In this document: in pieces, positions 31,950 to 40,357 of the stretch
How the letters are laid out: each line of letters begins with the position of its first letter
Position numbering within the stretch: the first letter of the stretch is position 1
Assembly (NCBI RefSeq): GCF_002283365.1
Contig: NZ_MQWD01000001.1
Span: 4,115,941 to 4,179,940, forward strand
Direction of reading: 5' to 3'
DNA from: Rubrivirga marina
Lineage (GTDB): Bacteria > Bacteroidota > Rhodothermia > Rhodothermales > Rubricoccaceae
Length of the DNA stretch: 64,000 bases
Position numbers and translations under genes: made by a program
Notes under the pieces: generated by a model
What the model saw: the letters and a program-made list of their open reading frames with translations, nothing else
Databases searched by the model: none
What the model was told of the DNA's origin: nothing

Positions 31950-34900
31950 TCAGTGCGCGTCGAGCCAGTTGTCGGCCACGCCGACCTCGACCACGATGGG
32001 CACGTCGCCGAGCGGGAGCGCGGCCTTCATCTGCTCCGACACGAACTGGGAGACCGCGTCGACGTCGCCCTCGGGCACCTCGAACACGAGCTCGTCATGG
32101 ACCTGGAGGATCATCCGGGCGCCCTCAGACACGTCGGCCAGCCCCTGGTGGATGGCGATCATGGCGATTTTGATCATGTCGGCCTGCGTACCCTGGATCG
32201 GCATGTTCACCGCGATCCGCTCGGCGTAGGCCCGGTCGTTCGGGTTGCGGGACGTGATCTGCGGGACGTAGCGGCGCCGGCCCAGCAGCGTCTCGACGTA
32301 GCCGCGGTCGCGGGCCTCCTCCATCAGCCCGTCTAGGAACTGGATGACGCGCGGGTACGACTGGCGGTACTGGTCGATGAGCGCCTGCGCCTCCTTGTTG
32401 CCGATCCGGAGCCGGTTGGCAAGGCCGAAGGCCGAGATGCCGTACGGGATGCCGTAGTTGACCTGCTTGACGCGGTCGCGCTGGCCGCGCGTGACGTCGT
32501 CGTAGTCCACGTCGAACACGCGCGCGGCCGTCGCCGTGTGGATGTCCTTCTCCTCGGCGAACGCCTGTATCAGGTCCGGGTCGCCCGACATGTGGGCGAT
32601 GATGCGGAGCTCGATCTGCGCGTAGTCGGCCGCCATCAGGACGTGGCCGGGCTCCGCCACGAACGCCTTGCGGATCTCCTTCCCCAGGTCCGTCCGGATC
32701 GGGATGTTCTGGAGGTTCGGGTTCGTCGACGACAGCCGGCCCGTCGCGGCGACCGTCTGGTTGTAGTCGGTGTGGACGCGGCCCGTGTCGGGGTGGATCA
32801 GCTCCGGGAGCTTGTCGACGTAGGTGCTCTTGAGTTTGGAGACCTGCCGCCAGTCGAGGATGAGGGCCGGGAGGACGTGCTCCTGGGCGAGCTCGCTCAG
32901 GACGCGCTCGTCGGTCTTCGGCTGGCCCGTCCGCGTCTTGCCGAGCGGCTGGAGGCCGAGCCCGAACGTCGGCGCTTCTTCCGACAGCTGCTTCTTGGTC
33001 TTCGGCTTCTCGCCCTCCGGCGTCTCGCCCGCCTCGTAGTCCCTCATGTCCTGGAGCCAGGTCTGGTAGGCCTGGTGGTCCTCGTCCGTCGGCGGGTCGT
33101 TGAACAGGACCTCGCCGATCTGCTTGGGCGATCCGATCGTGAACTCGCGCCCGGCCTGCTCATAGATCTGCGTCTCGAGGTCCGCCATCTGCGCCTCCAG
33201 CCCCTCGCGGATCTCGGCCAACACCTTTTCGTCGACCTTGACGCCGGCCATCTCCATGGCCGCGAGGACGGGGACGAGCGGGAACTCGATCTCCTCCGCG
33301 ATCTGGAGCAGCCGGCCCTTCCCGCCGTCGACCTCCCGGAGCGCCTCGGTGAGCACAGGGACGAGGCGGAGCGTCACGTCGGCGTCCTCGCAGGCGTACG
33401 GGCCAACGTCCTCGACCGGTACCTGGTCCATCGTGATCGCGTTTTTGCCGGTCCCGATGAGGTCGGTGATCGGCTGCGGCCGGTAGTTGAGGTGGAAGCT
33501 GGCGACGTCGTCCATCTTGTGGCTCGCCTCCGGGTTGAGGAGGTAGTGGGCCACCATCGTGTCGAAGAGCGGGCCGCGGACCGTCACGCCGTGTCGGGCC
33601 AGGACTTCGAGGTCATACTTCACGTTGTGCCCGACCTTCGGGAGGTCGGGGTTCTCGAGCGCGGCGCGGATGGCGTCGAGGGCGTCCGCCTCGGGCGTCC
33701 CGTCGGGGAGCGGCGTCGGGAGGTAGACGGCGCGCCTCTCCTGCTTCGCCAGCGACACGCCGACGAGACGGGCGTGCATCGGGTCGGTCGAGGTCGTCTC
33801 CGTGTCGAACGACAGCCGCTCGGCGCCGTCGACCACCTCCACGGCGGCGTCGAGGTCGTCCTTCTCGTAGACCGTCGTGTACTCGACGGCGTCCTCGTCC
33901 ATCGCCGTGACCGGCGTGTACGGGCCGAAGTCGAACGAGAGGGACGGGTCGTCCTCGGGGAGCGTCGTGAACGCGCGGCCGGGCTGGCCGTCGGCCCGCT
34001 TTCGCTGGCGGCCGGCGGCGTAGTCGCGGACGCGGTTGCGGAGCCGCGCTCCGAAGCCGACCTCGTTGAAGAGCGCCTCGACCTCGTCGAGGTCGGGGTC
34101 GGTCCGGCGGAGCGTGTGCCAGTCGAGGTCGAGCGGGACGTCGCAGCGGATCGTGACGAGCTTCTTCGAGAGGCGGGCGTCGTCGGCGTGGTCCGTCATG
34201 CCCTCGCGGGCGCGCTTGCCCTTGAGGTCGTCGGCGTGCTCGATGAGCGCCTCGACCGAGCCGTACTGGTCGAGGAGCTTGATGGCCGTCTTCTCGCCGA
34301 TGCCCGGCACGCCCGGCACGTTGTCCGACGCGTCGCCCATGAGCGCGAGGATGTCGATGAACATCGGGGGCTCGAGCCCGCCGTACTTCTCGCGGAAGGT
34401 CTCCGGCGTCTCGCGGTCGAACGTCTCGCCCATGTAGGGCGGCCGGAGCATCGAAATGCGATCCGAAAGCAACTGGCGGAAGTCCTTGTCCGCCGAGAAG
34501 ATGACGGCGTCGACGCCCTCGTCCTCGGCCCGCTTGGCGAGCGTCCCGATCACATCGTCGGCCTCGACGCCCTCGACCTCGAGGACGGGGATGTCGAACG
34601 CCTCCACGAGCCGCTTGATGAGCGGGATGTTCGACTTGATCTCCGGCGGCATGGGCGGCCGGTGGGCCTTGTAGTCGTCGTAGAGCTGGTCGCGGAAGGT
34701 GGGCTTGCCCCCGAGCTTGTCGAACACGACGGCGATGTGCTCGGGCTGGTGGTCCTCGAGGAGCTTGAGGAGCGCGCTGGTGAAGCCGTAGAGCGTCCGC
34801 GTGTCGGTACCGTCGGGCGAGTTGAGCGTCGCGTTCTTCATCGAGAAGAAGGCCCGGTAGGCGAGGGCCATCGCGTCGGCGAGGAAGAGCGTCTCGCGGG

Positions 34901-35018
34901 CGGAGTCGTCGCCGAGGTGGTCGAGCGCGTCGTCGTCGAGGTCGTCGGGAAGCGAGACGACGACCTCGGCCTCGGGGGCGGGGTCGGCGGCGTCGAAGAG
35001 GGAGGGCTGGTCGGCCAT
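31950..35018 (-). CDS. polA: DNA polymerase I
   Basis: A 1,022-residue enzyme for gap repair and Okazaki-fragment maturation. After an acidic N-terminal extension (MADQPSLFDAADPAPEAEV, about 45 residues) come the 5'-3' exonuclease (LFLADAMALAYRAFF, FDKLGGKPTFRD, EGVEADDVIGTLA, MGDASDNVPGVPGIGEKTA), the 3'-5' proofreading domain (LSFDTETTSTDPMHARLVG, VGHNVKYDLEVLA, and YACEDADVTLRL) and the family A polymerase (LLSSTNPNLQNIPIRT-type motif, MAADYAQIELRI, RDRVKQVNYGIPYGIS, QVHDELVFEVPE). All three activities keep their acidic residues. The ATG chosen is the one that precedes the exonuclease with a typical acidic leader. Convergent with the BNR gene. Confidence 0.96.
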   Translation of the reverse strand: MADQPSLFDAADPAPEAEVVVSLPDDLDDDALDHLGDDSARETLFLADAMALAYRAFFSMKNATLNSPDGTDTRTLYGFTSALLKLLEDHQPEHIAVVFDKLGGKPTFRDQLYDDYKAHRPPMPPEIKSNIPLIKRLVEAFDIPVLEVEGVEADDVIGTLAKRAEDEGVDAVIFSADKDFRQLLSDRISMLRPPYMGETFDRETPETFREKYGGLEPPMFIDILALMGDASDNVPGVPGIGEKTAIKLLDQYGSVEALIEHADDLKGKRAREGMTDHADDARLSKKLVTIRCDVPLDLDWHTLRRTDPDLDEVEALFNEVGFGARLRNRVRDYAAGRQRKRADGQPGRAFTTLPEDDPSLSFDFGPYTPVTAMDEDAVEYTTVYEKDDLDAAVEVVDGAERLSFDTETTSTDPMHARLVGVSLAKQERRAVYLPTPLPDGTPEADALDAIRAALENPDLPKVGHNVKYDLEVLARHGVTVRGPLFDTMVAHYLLNPEASHKMDDVASFHLNYRPQPITDLIGTGKNAITMDQVPVEDVGPYACEDADVTLRLVPVLTEALREVDGGKGRLLQIAEEIEFPLVPVLAAMEMAGVKVDEKVLAEIREGLEAQMADLETQIYEQAGREFTIGSPKQIGEVLFNDPPTDEDHQAYQTWLQDMRDYEAGETPEGEKPKTKKQLSEEAPTFGLGLQPLGKTRTGQPKTDERVLSELAQEHVLPALILDWRQVSKLKSTYVDKLPELIHPDTGRVHTDYNQTVAATGRLSSTNPNLQNIPIRTDLGKEIRKAFVAEPGHVLMAADYAQIELRIIAHMSGDPDLIQAFAEEKDIHTATAARVFDVDYDDVTRGQRDRVKQVNYGIPYGISAFGLANRLRIGNKEAQALIDQYRQSYPRVIQFLDGLMEEARDRGYVETLLGRRRYVPQITSRNPNDRAYAERIAVNMPIQGTQADMIKIAMIAIHQGLADVSEGARMILQVHDELVFEVPEGDVDAVSQFVSEQMKAALPLGDVPIVVEVGVADNWLDAH

Positions 35019-35219
35019 CGTCGGGGGCGTCGGGGTCGGTCGGAAGAGGCTAACGCCGGGGACGTGACGGGGGTTTGTCAGCGCGGCGGGTTCCGAAGGG
35101 TGCGACGGCACGACCGGGCCGGCGGGTTCTCTTTCCATGAAACCCCCGCTTCTCAGGAGCCTCCCCTGCCCCCCGCTGCCCCGCCTGCGTATTTCCGAGG
35201 ACCTCTTCCCCTCGCCCCC

Positions 35220-35900
35220 ATGCCCGTCCTCCTCTTCGACATCGACGGCACGCTGCTCCAATCGAACGGCGTCGGCCGGCAGTCCGTGAACGCGGCGCTC
35301 GCGGCCCTCGCCGGCGAGACGTTCGACTTTTCCGACATCACGTTCTCGGGCAAGACGGACCGCCAGATCTTCCGCGAGGTCCTGGAGGCCGGCCGCCGCT
35401 GCGGGCTCGACGTCTCGGCGGACCAGGCCGACCGGTTCGGCGAGCTGTACCAGCGGGAGATGGAGCAGAACCTCCCCGCTGCCACCGTCGAGGCGCTCCC
35501 GGGCGCCGTCGACCTCGTCCGCCAGTTGGCCGACGACGACGCCGAGGTGGGGATGCTCACGGGCAACCTCGAGCCGCTGGCCTACGCCAAGGTCGAGCGG
35601 ATCGGGCTGGGCGAGGCCGAGCTCCCGTTCGGCGCCTTCGGCAGCGACCACCACGACCGGAACGCGCTCCCGGCCGTCGCCGCGCAGCGCGCGTCGGAGC
35701 GCTACGGCCGCGAGGTCCCAACGTCGGAGCTCGTCATCATCGGCGACACGCCGCGCGACATCGCGTGCGCCCGCGCCGCCGGCGCTCTCGTGGTCGCCGT
35801 GGCCACGGGCCGGTTCGACGCCCGCCAGCTCCGCGAGGCCGACGTCGTGCTCGACTCGCTGGAGGCGTTCTCGCTCGACGCGCTCCCGGCCGCGGCCTGA
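35220..35900 (+). CDS. HAD-superfamily phosphatase (phosphoglycolate phosphatase-like)
   Basis: A 226-residue soluble hydrolase. Motif I is LLFDIDGTLLQSNG (nucleophile and acid Asp), motif II MLTGNLEPLA, motif III Lys in the ALPAVAAQRASERYGREV region and motif IV IIGDTPRDIACARAAGA. The helical cap after motif I (VGRQSVNAALAALAG) and the GNLEPLA loop match the phosphoglycolate phosphatase/pyrophosphatase branch. It probably dephosphorylates a small metabolite such as 2-phosphoglycolate formed in DNA repair, which would fit its position divergent from polA, but this is inference. GTATTTCCG near 35190 may be its -7 region. Confidence 0.88.
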   Translation: MPVLLFDIDGTLLQSNGVGRQSVNAALAALAGETFDFSDITFSGKTDRQIFREVLEAGRRCGLDVSADQADRFGELYQREMEQNLPAATVEALPGAVDLVRQLADDDAEVGMLTGNLEPLAYAKVERIGLGEAELPFGAFGSDHHDRNALPAVAAQRASERYGREVPTSELVIIGDTPRDIACARAAGALVVAVATGRFDARQLREADVVLDSLEAFSLDALPAAA

Positions 35901-35910
35901 GGCGCCGGCC

Positions 35911-35938
35911 CCGCCCGCCTCGGCGCCGAGGCGGGCGG
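35911..35938. terminator. Perfect 28-bp palindrome between convergent genes
   Basis: The family core CCGCCTCGGCGCCGAGGCGG is extended by four bases each side, giving a perfect 14-bp dyad without a loop. It lies 10 bases after the HAD gene stop and 5 bases before the opposing endonuclease stop. Confidence 0.7.
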
Positions 35939-35943
35939 ACTCG

Positions 35944-36975
35944 CTACCGGACCACCGTCACGCGCCGCGTCGCCGTCGCGCCGCCGGCCACGACGCGGAC
36001 GACGTACACGCCGGCCGGCACGTCGCCGAGGTCGAGCGCCAACCGATCCGCGCCGGGCGCGGCGCGCACGACGCGGACGCGGCGCCCGAGCAGGTCGACG
36101 ACCTCGGCCCGCAGCTCGCGCGCTCCGTCCGCCTCGATCGTCACGCGGCCGACGCTGGGGTTCGGGTAGAGCGCGACGGCGAGACCACCTTCCGGTCCGT
36201 CCTCGGCGGCGACCGTCTCGGGCGCGAAGGCCCGCCGCGCGAGCGTCCCGTCGAGGACGAACGGGTTCTCCGAGCGCTGACGCGTCTCGATCCAGGCGCT
36301 CCGCGCGCGCTCCTCGTCGTCGGCTGGGTCCATGTCGTTCCAGCTCAGGAGGTCCTGGAGCATCCCGTCGAAGAAGGCGTCGCCGGACGACGTGATGGCG
36401 TTCGGGTAGATCGTGTAGAAGTAGAACACGGCGCGAGCCGCGTTCCCCTTGTGGTCCTCTCGGGGCTCGAACAGGCCCGATCGGTCCTCACTCCACTCGT
36501 CGAGGTCGGCGGTGGGGATCGCCGACTGCGACGCCGCGCCGCGATACCACGTCGTCGTCTGGGCGTCGGGGATCTCGCCGAACGGCTTGTTGCCACGGGC
36601 GGAGTTCACGTCCTCCTTGGCCGGGAACAGGTTGTGGAGGTCCGAGCGAGCCGGCTCGTCGGCGGCGCCGAACGACTGGGGCCACGTGTGCTCGGCGTTG
36701 ATCCCCTTGTCGAAGGCGTCCGTCGACGGGTCGGCGCCGGGCGTGAGCTCGACGCAGTAGCCGGTGTAGACGCCGCAGAGCTCGCCGTCGGCGTCCTGCT
36801 CGTACTGGTAGAGCTGGTCGCGGGCGAGATTGTAGCCGAGCGTCCGGAACGGCGTGTAGGTCGCGCGGAGCGAGTCGAGGAGTTGCTCGCCGGTGAAGTC
36901 CGGGAAGACCGAGGTCTGGGCGGGGGCGGCAGTGGCGAGGAGCCCCGCGAAGAGAGCGACGGTGAGGAGGCGCAC
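35944..36975 (-). CDS. Secreted endonuclease I family nuclease with T9SS sorting domain
   Basis: A 343-residue exported protein, GTG start, signal peptide MRLLTVALFAGLLATAAPAQ. Residues about 25-250 form an EndA/NucM-type beta-beta-metal nuclease: NAEHTWPQSFG (catalytic His), SDLHNLFPAKEDVNSARGN (metal-binding Asn and the paired His), and FYFYTIYPNAI. The last 80 residues are a type IX secretion C-terminal sorting domain (VALYPNPSVGRVTIE, VVDLLGRRVRVV, GVYVVRVVAGG). The enzyme is thus secreted by T9SS, probably for external DNA scavenging. Two Cys (LCGVYTGYC) may pair. Expressed divergently from the 850-base gap to its right. Confidence 0.92.
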   Translation of the reverse strand: MRLLTVALFAGLLATAAPAQTSVFPDFTGEQLLDSLRATYTPFRTLGYNLARDQLYQYEQDADGELCGVYTGYCVELTPGADPSTDAFDKGINAEHTWPQSFGAADEPARSDLHNLFPAKEDVNSARGNKPFGEIPDAQTTTWYRGAASQSAIPTADLDEWSEDRSGLFEPREDHKGNAARAVFYFYTIYPNAITSSGDAFFDGMLQDLLSWNDMDPADDEERARSAWIETRQRSENPFVLDGTLARRAFAPETVAAEDGPEGGLAVALYPNPSVGRVTIEADGARELRAEVVDLLGRRVRVVRAAPGADRLALDLGDVPAGVYVVRVVAGGATATRRVTVVR

Positions 36976-37442
36976 GGGTGGTGGGGTCGGGTCCCCTTCA
37001 ACATCGGACCGGGCCAGGCGGATCGTGTGGCCGCGTCGAGATCGCGCGGGATTTCCTCACCCAGCCCGCCTCGGCGTCGAGGCAGAGGCCCTACCGCAAA
37101 CCGTTATGTGGTGTGGCCTGCGCTCAGTCCAGGGACACAATCCGGGGGGGAGAGGAGCGTGTCCGACAGCTCCCCGAGGCGGAGGGACTCGCGGGCTCGC
37201 AACGCCTGGAGTCGGCGGTCACCTTCACCGAAAGGCGCCCCTGGGGCTTCCAGGACGACTTGTTGGGGCGGGAGCGGCCGTCCTTCCGAGGCCGCCCCCC
37301 TGCTCCAACGCGCCCGAGATCGAGGGCTGGGGCGGCGCCAGCGTGGGTGAGCGCTCAGGCCATCGGCCAGGCCCTTTCGAGTGCCGTCGTTGCCGGGCCT
37401 GGGGTGTTTTCTATCATTGAGAGGCGTCCTTCCCCACCGGCT
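36976..37442. other. Long non-coding or unassigned stretch
   Basis: About 470 bases between the divergent endonuclease gene and a small possible gene. It holds a decayed copy of the palindrome (CCCGCCTCGGCGTCGAGGCA near 37064) and a run of eight Gs near 37144. Several frames are open here on both strands but none has recognisable protein character. A TATCATTG near 37411 could serve the small gene downstream. Confidence 0.4.
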
Positions 37443-37706
37443 ATGCCCACGTTTGACACGGATCGTGGTGCTCCCCTCCCATTCCGAGTACGCGCCTTCG
37501 CCGACGCGCTCAAGGTCGAGGGCCGCTCCCGAACCGCCGCCCGCGTCCGCGCGGCGGCCGACTCTTTCGAAGACCTCGTCGAGGCCGGTCAGCCCCGGAG
37601 GGCGCACCGCGAGCTCCGCCACACTCTGGCCGGTCTCGTCCCACTCCGGTGCCTCCCAACTCCGCCGCGCCTGGACCGCCCGCCGCACCCGAGACCCAGA
37701 GCGTAG
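37443..37706 (+). CDS. Possible small helical protein
   Basis: An 87-residue frame beginning MPTFDTDRGAPLPFRVRAF. Residues 17-62 look protein-like and helical (DALKVEGRSRTAARVRAAAD, DLVEAGQPRRAHRELRHTLA), with an alternating charged/Ala pattern that shadows of real genes seldom give, while the last 25 residues are Pro/Arg-rich and may reflect read-through of a shifted end. A TATCATTG 30 bases upstream resembles the local -7 consensus. I recognise no family and treat this as tentative. Confidence 0.35.
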   Translation: MPTFDTDRGAPLPFRVRAFADALKVEGRSRTAARVRAAADSFEDLVEAGQPRRAHRELRHTLAGLVPLRCLPTPPRLDRPPHPRPRA

Positions 37707-37830
37707 ATCGCGCCCGCCTCGAAGACTGCGCCAGCGCGGAGACCGGCTTCCGACGACCGCGCCCGCGACGGCCTCGGGCTCGTCGGCGAGCCCGAAGCCG
37801 CGCGGCGACTGGGCCCGACCACCTGTCGCG

Positions 37831-38718
37831 CTACGCGCCGAACCGGCGGAGCGTCCGCTCGACGGGCGCTCGGTAGCCGGCCCCGTGCGTGAGGTGGTTC
37901 GTGAGGTGGAACAGGTTGTAGACCTCGCACCGCACCCCGTACCCCGGCTCGAGGGGCCACGCCTCGCGGTAGGCCTCGTAGAACGAGCCGTCGAACCCGC
38001 CGAAGAGCTCGGTCATGGCGAGGTCCGCCTCGCGGTGACCGACGGACACGGCGGGGTCGATGAGGGCGAACCGGCCGTCGGCGGTGGGGACGGCGTTGCC
38101 GCCCCAGAGGTCGCCGTGGAGGAGCGACCGCGGGGGCCGCTCCGGGATCAACTCCGGGAGCCGACGGATGAGACCGTCGAGCAGACCGTCCCACGCCGCG
38201 TCCCACGCGCCGCGCTGGCGGACCGTCTCGGCCTGCGCCCGGAGCCGGTGCTCGCCGAAGAACGTCGGCCACGACGTCCGCCAGCCGTTCCGCTGCGGCT
38301 TGCTCCCGATCCAGTTGTCCGCGTCCCACCCGTAGCCGACACCCGGCGCATCGGAGCGGTGGAGCGCAGCGAGCGCCGCTCCGAACCGCCTCCAGGCGAG
38401 TACGGTCGGGTGCCCGCCCTCGATCCACGGGAGCACGAGGACGCCGGGGCCGTCACCGTCCGGGGCGCGTGTGGTGAGTGGCGTCGGCACCACGAGGTCG
38501 GGCCCGGCCGCCTCGGCGAGCGCCGCCAGCCCCTCAGCCTCGGCTGCGTACGTCTGCCCCGCCTCGCCCTCGGCCCACTTGACGAAGACGGCGCCGTCGC
38601 TCGTCTCGACGCGCGCGGCGTGCGAGACGTCGCCCCCACCCACCGGCTGAACCAGCCTCACGTCGCCGGCGGCGGATTCGACGGAGGTGCGGACGAGGTC
38701 GGGGAGTTCGAGAGCCAT
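37831..38718 (-). CDS. Fructosamine/ketosamine-3-kinase
   Basis: A 295-residue enzyme of the fructosamine-kinase family (aminoglycoside phosphotransferase fold), which phosphorylates sugars attached to lysines so that they fall off glycated proteins. Visible motifs: VGGGDVSHAARVETSDGAVFVKW (nucleotide-binding lysine), YAAEAEGLAALAEAA (the paired Glu), GYGWDADNWIGSKPQRNGW (family signature), SLLHGDLWGGNAV (catalytic Asp) and ALIDPAVSVGHREADLAM (metal-binding Asp). Length is typical. It lies downstream of the low-molecular-weight phosphatase on the same strand; a phosphatase-kinase pairing of this kind occurs in many bacteria. Confidence 0.93.
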   Translation of the reverse strand: MALELPDLVRTSVESAAGDVRLVQPVGGGDVSHAARVETSDGAVFVKWAEGEAGQTYAAEAEGLAALAEAAGPDLVVPTPLTTRAPDGDGPGVLVLPWIEGGHPTVLAWRRFGAALAALHRSDAPGVGYGWDADNWIGSKPQRNGWRTSWPTFFGEHRLRAQAETVRQRGAWDAAWDGLLDGLIRRLPELIPERPPRSLLHGDLWGGNAVPTADGRFALIDPAVSVGHREADLAMTELFGGFDGSFYEAYREAWPLEPGYGVRCEVYNLFHLTNHLTHGAGYRAPVERTLRRFGA

Positions 38719-38792
38719 GAGCGCGCGGTGGGGTCACGTCCTCAACGCACACGGCCCGTCGGATGTCCGAGGCGGAGCGGGGCGGCCGGCGT

Positions 38793-39296
38793 TCAGCCCT
38801 CGTCGTCCCACCCGTAGACGCTGCGGAGCCTGTCGAGGATGGCGTCGGTCGTCCGGTCGACGATGTCGTAGACGCGGTCGAAGCCCTCGGGGCCGCCGTA
38901 GTAGGGGTCGGGCACCTGGAAGTCGCCGGGCTCGGGGTCGAACTCGCGGAAGAGGCGGACGCGCGTGCCGTGGTCTCCGTCGGGGTCGAGCGCGAGGGTG
39001 TCGTGGAGGTTCGACTTGTCCATGACGAACACGTGGTCGTACTCGTCGAGGTCGGCCCGTTCGAGCTGGCGGGCCTTCAGCGCCGAGAGGTCCGTCCCCC
39101 GTTCGGCGGCGGTCGCGCTCATCCGCCGGTCCGGCGGCGCGCCGACGTGCCACCCGCCGGTCCCGGCCGAGTCGACGATCAGGCGGTCGGCCAGGCCCGC
39201 CTCGGTCACCTTCTGCTGGAAGAGGCCCTCGGCGAGCGGGCTCCGGCAGATGTTGCCGAGGCAGACGAAGAGGACGCGGACGGGGCGGTCGGGCAT
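38793..39296 (-). CDS. Low-molecular-weight protein tyrosine phosphatase
   Basis: A 167-residue cytoplasmic phosphatase. The P-loop VCLGNICRSPLAEG near residue 11 supplies the nucleophile C12 and R18; DPYYGG near residue 127 carries the general-acid Asp and the DPYY feature. In many bacteria the enzyme is paired with fructosamine-3-kinase, which lies next on the same strand (74-base gap), suggesting a role in deglycation metabolism or phosphoprotein turnover. The ATG is preceded by five tandem copies of an 8-base repeat that form its leader. Confidence 0.93.
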   Translation of the reverse strand: MPDRPVRVLFVCLGNICRSPLAEGLFQQKVTEAGLADRLIVDSAGTGGWHVGAPPDRRMSATAAERGTDLSALKARQLERADLDEYDHVFVMDKSNLHDTLALDPDGDHGTRVRLFREFDPEPGDFQVPDPYYGGPEGFDRVYDIVDRTTDAILDRLRSVYGWDDEG

Positions 39297-39297
39297 G

Positions 39298-39337
39298 GAT
39301 CGGGAGATCGGGAGATCGGGAGATCGGGAGATCGGGA
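39298..39337. repeat. Five tandem copies of GATCGGGA directly upstream of a start codon
   Basis: Five exact 8-base units (40 bp) end one base before the ATG of the phosphatase gene on the minus strand, where they read TCCCGATC repeated. The unit resembles the common start context TCCCGATG. Copy-number change would alter leader length but not reading frame. Confidence 0.9.
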
Positions 39338-39448
39338 AGGTGCCCCTCGCCGGCGCGGTCCGCCAGCCGAGACGGCGGAAGTCACGCGGAACTTTCTGAG
39401 CCCCTCCCCCCCCCGACCCCTCCCGCAACAGTCGACGGGGCGGCGACG

Positions 39449-39456
39449 TAGTTTGG
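39449..39456 (+). promoter_or_regulatory. -7 promoter element of the PspC gene
   Basis: GACGTAGTTTGGCCC contains TAGTTTGG, nearly TAnnTTTG. It predicts a start near 39463 and a leader of about 14 bases before the ATG at 39477. Confidence 0.5.
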
Positions 39457-39476
39457 CCCGTTCCCCTTAGGCCCCC

Positions 39477-40280
39477 ATGTCCACCCGCTCCCGAAGCCGC
39501 GGCCGTACGTCCGAGACCGAGGCCTACGATGATGAGTTCGGCCTTGTCACCGACGACGACATCGTCGCGTTCATGGCCGAGCAGGAGATCGAGGAGGAGG
39601 AGCTCGAGGAGAAGGAGGCCGGGTTCTGGAACCTCCAGACGGCCTCGGGGATCGGCCTCATCGGCCTCGGCGCGCTCTACAGCCTCCAGCTCCTCGGCCT
39701 GTTCCCGCTCGGCAGCGCGGTCCTGTACAACCTCGTCCAGGTGCTCCCGATATTCGCGGCCATCCTCATCATGCTGACGGGCTTCGGGGTCCTCTCGTGG
39801 AGCCCGGCGGCGCGGCGGCGGAAGAAGGCCCGCAAGCGGGCGGCCCGGCGGCGCCAGCAGCAGCGGCGGGCCGCGCGGAAGACCGTCGGCCGGACACCCC
39901 GGAGCGAGACGTCGACGGGCGACGCGGCTGGCAAGGCGGCGTCGAAGGCGTTCCGCCAGGCGGAGAAGGCGCTCCGCACGGCCGGGCGAGCCGCCGGGCG
40001 CGTGACCGACGAGGCGTTCGAGCGCCGCGCCACGGCGCGCCGCGCGGGCCGGACCCGCCTCGCCAAGGACCGGAAGAACCGGAAAATTACCGGCGTCGCC
40101 GCCGGCATGGCCAACTACTTCGGCCTCGACCCAACCGTCGTCCGGATCGGGTGGGTCGTCGCGGCCATCTTCACCAACTTCGCCGCCGTCATCCCCTACC
40201 TCATCTTGACGGCGGTCTTGAAGAACGAGGAGGACTTGGAGGACGACGACGACCCGATCCTGCGGATCACGGACGACTAG
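39477..40280 (+). CDS. PspC-domain membrane protein
   Basis: A 267-residue protein. The N-terminus is acidic (ETEAYDDEFGLVTDDDIVAF, EIEEEELEEKE). Two membrane helices (about 55-75 and 82-102) are followed by a strongly basic cytoplasmic stretch (ARRRKKARKRAARRRQQQRR) and an Ala/Arg helix. The C-terminal 60 residues are a PspC domain: KDRKNRKITGVAAGMANYFGLD, PTVVRIGWVVAAIFTNFAAV and IPYLILTAVL, the usual two-helix unit of envelope-stress proteins. The long basic insertion between the two membrane units is unusual and could bind nucleic acid or phospholipid heads. Divergent from the phosphatase gene. Confidence 0.85.
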   Translation: MSTRSRSRGRTSETEAYDDEFGLVTDDDIVAFMAEQEIEEEELEEKEAGFWNLQTASGIGLIGLGALYSLQLLGLFPLGSAVLYNLVQVLPIFAAILIMLTGFGVLSWSPAARRRKKARKRAARRRQQQRRAARKTVGRTPRSETSTGDAAGKAASKAFRQAEKALRTAGRAAGRVTDEAFERRATARRAGRTRLAKDRKNRKITGVAAGMANYFGLDPTVVRIGWVVAAIFTNFAAVIPYLILTAVLKNEEDLEDDDDPILRITDD

Positions 40281-40330
40281 CCGGCGGGGCCGGGGCACCG
40301 GGCCCCTCCAGCACCCGGCCGAGGCGGGGG

Positions 40331-40338
40331 TAGCTTCC
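40331..40338 (+). promoter_or_regulatory. -7-like element before the Wzi-like gene
   Basis: TAGCTTCC resembles TAnnTTTG and lies 20 bases before the ATG at 40358. Confidence 0.35.
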
Positions 40339-40357
40339 GCGAGTCTCCCCCCGTCTC

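Noticed and set aside
32538-35900. Open frame of more than 1,000 codons antisense to polA running into the HAD gene
   Set aside because: Only the last 226 codons are the real HAD phosphatase; the rest mirrors the acidic polA codons.
36978-37442. Open frames on both strands in the gap beside the endonuclease gene
   Set aside because: The translations are Arg/Pro/Ser-rich with no domain, signal peptide or helix pattern, typical of chance frames in GC-rich DNA.
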